A stretch of DNA of 64,000 nt from JAAFHB01 sp038236995 (GTDB taxonomy: Bacteria; Bacteroidota; Bacteroidia; Bacteroidales; Prolixibacteraceae), in the NCBI GenBank assembly GCA_038236995.1, contig JBBRZE010000010.1, positions 23,742 through 87,741 on the forward strand. The letters run 5' to 3'. The translations under genes and the position numbers were made by a program. The notes beneath the pieces were generated by a model. It worked only from the letters and a program-made list of their open reading frames with translations, was not told the origin of the DNA and did not search any database. Positions 62,917 to 64,000 of this stretch are shown here, piece after piece (within the stretch, counting starts at the first letter, position 1; each line of letters begins with the position of its first letter).

Positions 62917-63438
62917 ATGAAAATGAAAAAGTCAATATGGTTTGTCCTATTTACTGCATTAGTCATCCCTACCTTATCCTTTACCAGTCCTACTATTAAT
63001 ACGAAAATTAATGCGAAAACAAGGCTTATGCCAGCCATTGAACAGGAAAGGTATCTTGAGTGTAAAGTTGATGGAAAACTATTAAAAGCTTCAGATCCTG
63101 GTTTAATGATTTTATATGTTCCCCAAAAAAAGGAAGTAACCATTTGGGGTAAAACATCCGAAGGTATAATCTCTATTATTATTGATGCAGTTGAAACTAC
63201 AGGCACATATACAATAAAAGGAAATTCAAAAAATGGTGCTGGCATTCAAACCAAAACCTCTATGTATGAAGTAAAAAAGACCGGAACTCCTTTCAATGTT
63301 ATTATTGAGACAATTGAGGATTTGAAAGTGTCTAATAATAGAGGAGTAAAAGCTATTCGAGGTACTTTTAGTGGGAAAATAAAGGACCAGTATGGAAAAG
63401 TTGTTGAAATAACTGAGGGTAAATTTAGTACACAATAA
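62917..63438 (+). CDS. secreted DUF6252-like protein
   Basis: A 173-aa exported protein. A signal peptide (KKSIWFVLFTALVIPTLSFTS) is followed by one all-beta domain: LECKVDGKLLKASDPGLMILYVPQKKEVTIWGKTSEGIISIIIDAVETTGTYTIKG (read in parts) and a C-terminal VKAIRGTFSGKIKDQYGKVVEITEGKF. The order, including the A-x-V-D-G-x-x-x-A start and the R-G-T-F-S...V-E-I-T-x-G-x-F end, resembles DUF6252 proteins of Bacteroidota. It lacks a lipobox Cys. Function unknown. Confidence 0.72.
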   Translation: MKMKKSIWFVLFTALVIPTLSFTSPTINTKINAKTRLMPAIEQERYLECKVDGKLLKASDPGLMILYVPQKKEVTIWGKTSEGIISIIIDAVETTGTYTIKGNSKNGAGIQTKTSMYEVKKTGTPFNVIIETIEDLKVSNNRGVKAIRGTFSGKIKDQYGKVVEITEGKFSTQ

Positions 63439-63699
63439 TGTAAAGATAAGTTGATCCTATAAACGGCTTATAACAAGCAATATGGCATTTTTCGTTCACG
63501 CCAGGTTTTGACTGAATGGTTGATTAAGAGGGCAAAAAAGTGGTGTCAACTAACACCGACCTTTTACTTTTCCACTTAATTCCCTACTTTCTGGCGAAGT
63601 CTTAACTTCTACAATACAAGAATTCGAGCTGAATGCATTGATTTTTAAATAATTTAGGTATTTTTAGGCACTCAAATAAATTTTTAAACTAAATCAGTC
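63439..63699. other. intergenic region with short hairpins, possible dispersed repeat
   Basis: There is no gene in this 261-bp stretch. It holds the hairpin ggtgt-caacta-acacc at about 63543-63558 and a TGGC...GCCA pair (about 63482-63505) following the words cttataacaagcaata. The part 63465-63600 is less AT-rich than its flanks and looks like an inserted or repeated intergenic element; I recall similar words in other intergenic regions but cannot confirm this from the window. Confidence 0.35.
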
Positions 63700-64000
63700 A
63701 TGAAGAATCTTTTAATTGGAATAGTCATTGCATTAGGATTATACGCTTTCTCAGATGGTTCAAAAGAAAGATCTGCTGAAAATAAATGTGGATTTAATAA
63801 GGATTCGATGATTGTTGTTATGCGTTTTGAAAAGAAAGTTTTACCCCAATATGTTTCTGTTTTAAAAAAATCTTTCGATGCCTGCAAAGTTCAGGTATTG
63901 GTCAAAGAACCCCGTTGTCTTGATTATTCCTTATTTCAGTCTTACAACGATAGTACATTGTTCTGCATTAATGAAACCTGGGCTACTAAGGGAGCCCATA
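63700..64000 (+). CDS. exported antibiotic-biosynthesis-monooxygenase-like (ABM) protein, 5' part
   Basis: The ATG at 63700 opens a frame that continues past the window edge (about 100 codons seen). A signal-like start (MKNLLIGIVIALGLYAFSDG) is followed by an ABM/quinol-monooxygenase-type domain: SMIVVMRFEKKVLPQYVSVLKKSFDACKVQVLVKEPRCLDYSLFQSYNDSTLFCINETWATKGAH (read in parts). The E-P-x-C-L-x-Y-x-L-F-Q-S-x-N-D-x-x-x-F-x-x-x-E-x-W pattern is typical of small ABM dimers. It may not be an active oxygenase. The C-terminal part is not visible. Confidence 0.72.
   Translation, partial: MKNLLIGIVIALGLYAFSDGSKERSAENKCGFNKDSMIVVMRFEKKVLPQYVSVLKKSFDACKVQVLVKEPRCLDYSLFQSYNDSTLFCINETWATKGAH

Noticed and set aside
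1..64000. CRISPR array, prophage or insertion sequence
   Set aside because: No regularly spaced direct repeats, transposase, integrase or phage structural genes were seen on either strand.

Overview
This 64 kb window is an ordinary AT-rich chromosomal stretch of a Bacteroidota bacterium. The evidence is a type IX secretion/gliding C-terminal domain, a BtuG-type beta-propeller next to a TonB receptor, DUF6340, DUF2490 and DUF349 proteins, a GYDIA-type GHMP kinase, a fused E1 alpha/beta 2-oxoacid dehydrogenase and few clear Shine-Dalgarno sites. A mevalonate pathway combined with these families suggests a Marinilabiliales/Prolixibacteraceae-like or related lineage, but the sequence alone does not settle this. 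No phage, IS element, CRISPR array or defence island was recognised.

Layout. 1-9 kb: 5' part of sucA (minus), a decayed T9SS-type surface protein, an AddB-like nuclease, a dispersed inverted repeat and trmD. 9-16 kb: hsp20, a multi-DUF349 protein, pyrG and yidC, separated by clear terminators. 16-33 kb: a minus-strand run. Read in transcription order it is a branched-chain 2-oxoacid dehydrogenase E1 fusion, methylcrotonyl-CoA carboxylase beta, a methylglutaconyl-CoA hydratase-type protein, carboxylase alpha, an acyl-CoA dehydrogenase, type 2 IPP isomerase, HMG-CoA reductase, GYDIA kinase, diphosphomevalonate decarboxylase and mevalonate kinase. After these come lipA, a ferredoxin reductase-like flavoprotein, a CWC protein and a DUF1848 protein. 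33-40 kb: ribH, ywbE, a PAP2 phosphatase, a cobalamin-riboswitch-controlled B12 uptake operon and a DUF2490 protein. 40-50 kb: pepD, a DUF2007-Usp-Usp fusion, two DUF6340 lipoproteins with a decayed copy between them, Ste24 protease, M28 peptidase, fabG and a broken sensor gene. 50-64 kb: an outer-membrane barrel, a TerB-DnaJ/coaE/ybbR/yajC/DUF1573/nusB block, rhomboid, threonine aldolase, photolyase, a DnaQ/GIY-YIG fusion, cysQ, an HD protein, tRNA-Arg(CCG) and two secreted proteins.

Main point. The ten-gene array at 19347-32672 joins leucine degradation down to HMG-CoA with the mevalonate pathway from HMG-CoA to IPP/DMAPP, with gaps of at most 56 bp and several overlaps. Neither HMG-CoA lyase (which would drain HMG-CoA) nor HMG-CoA synthase (which would make it from acetyl-CoA) is in the array. 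The arrangement predicts a direct leucine-to-isoprenoid route. A perfect 12-bp palindrome nested in a longer inverted repeat lies just upstream of the first gene and may be the operator. lipA, immediately downstream, could supply the lipoyl group the dehydrogenase needs.

Secondary points are three decayed genes (2621-5145, 44535-44753, 50012-50788), several intergenic hairpin repeats that look like dispersed families, and possible regulatory palindromes before hsp20. Starts were moved inward to ATG where the longest frame began at a doubtful TTG or GTG.
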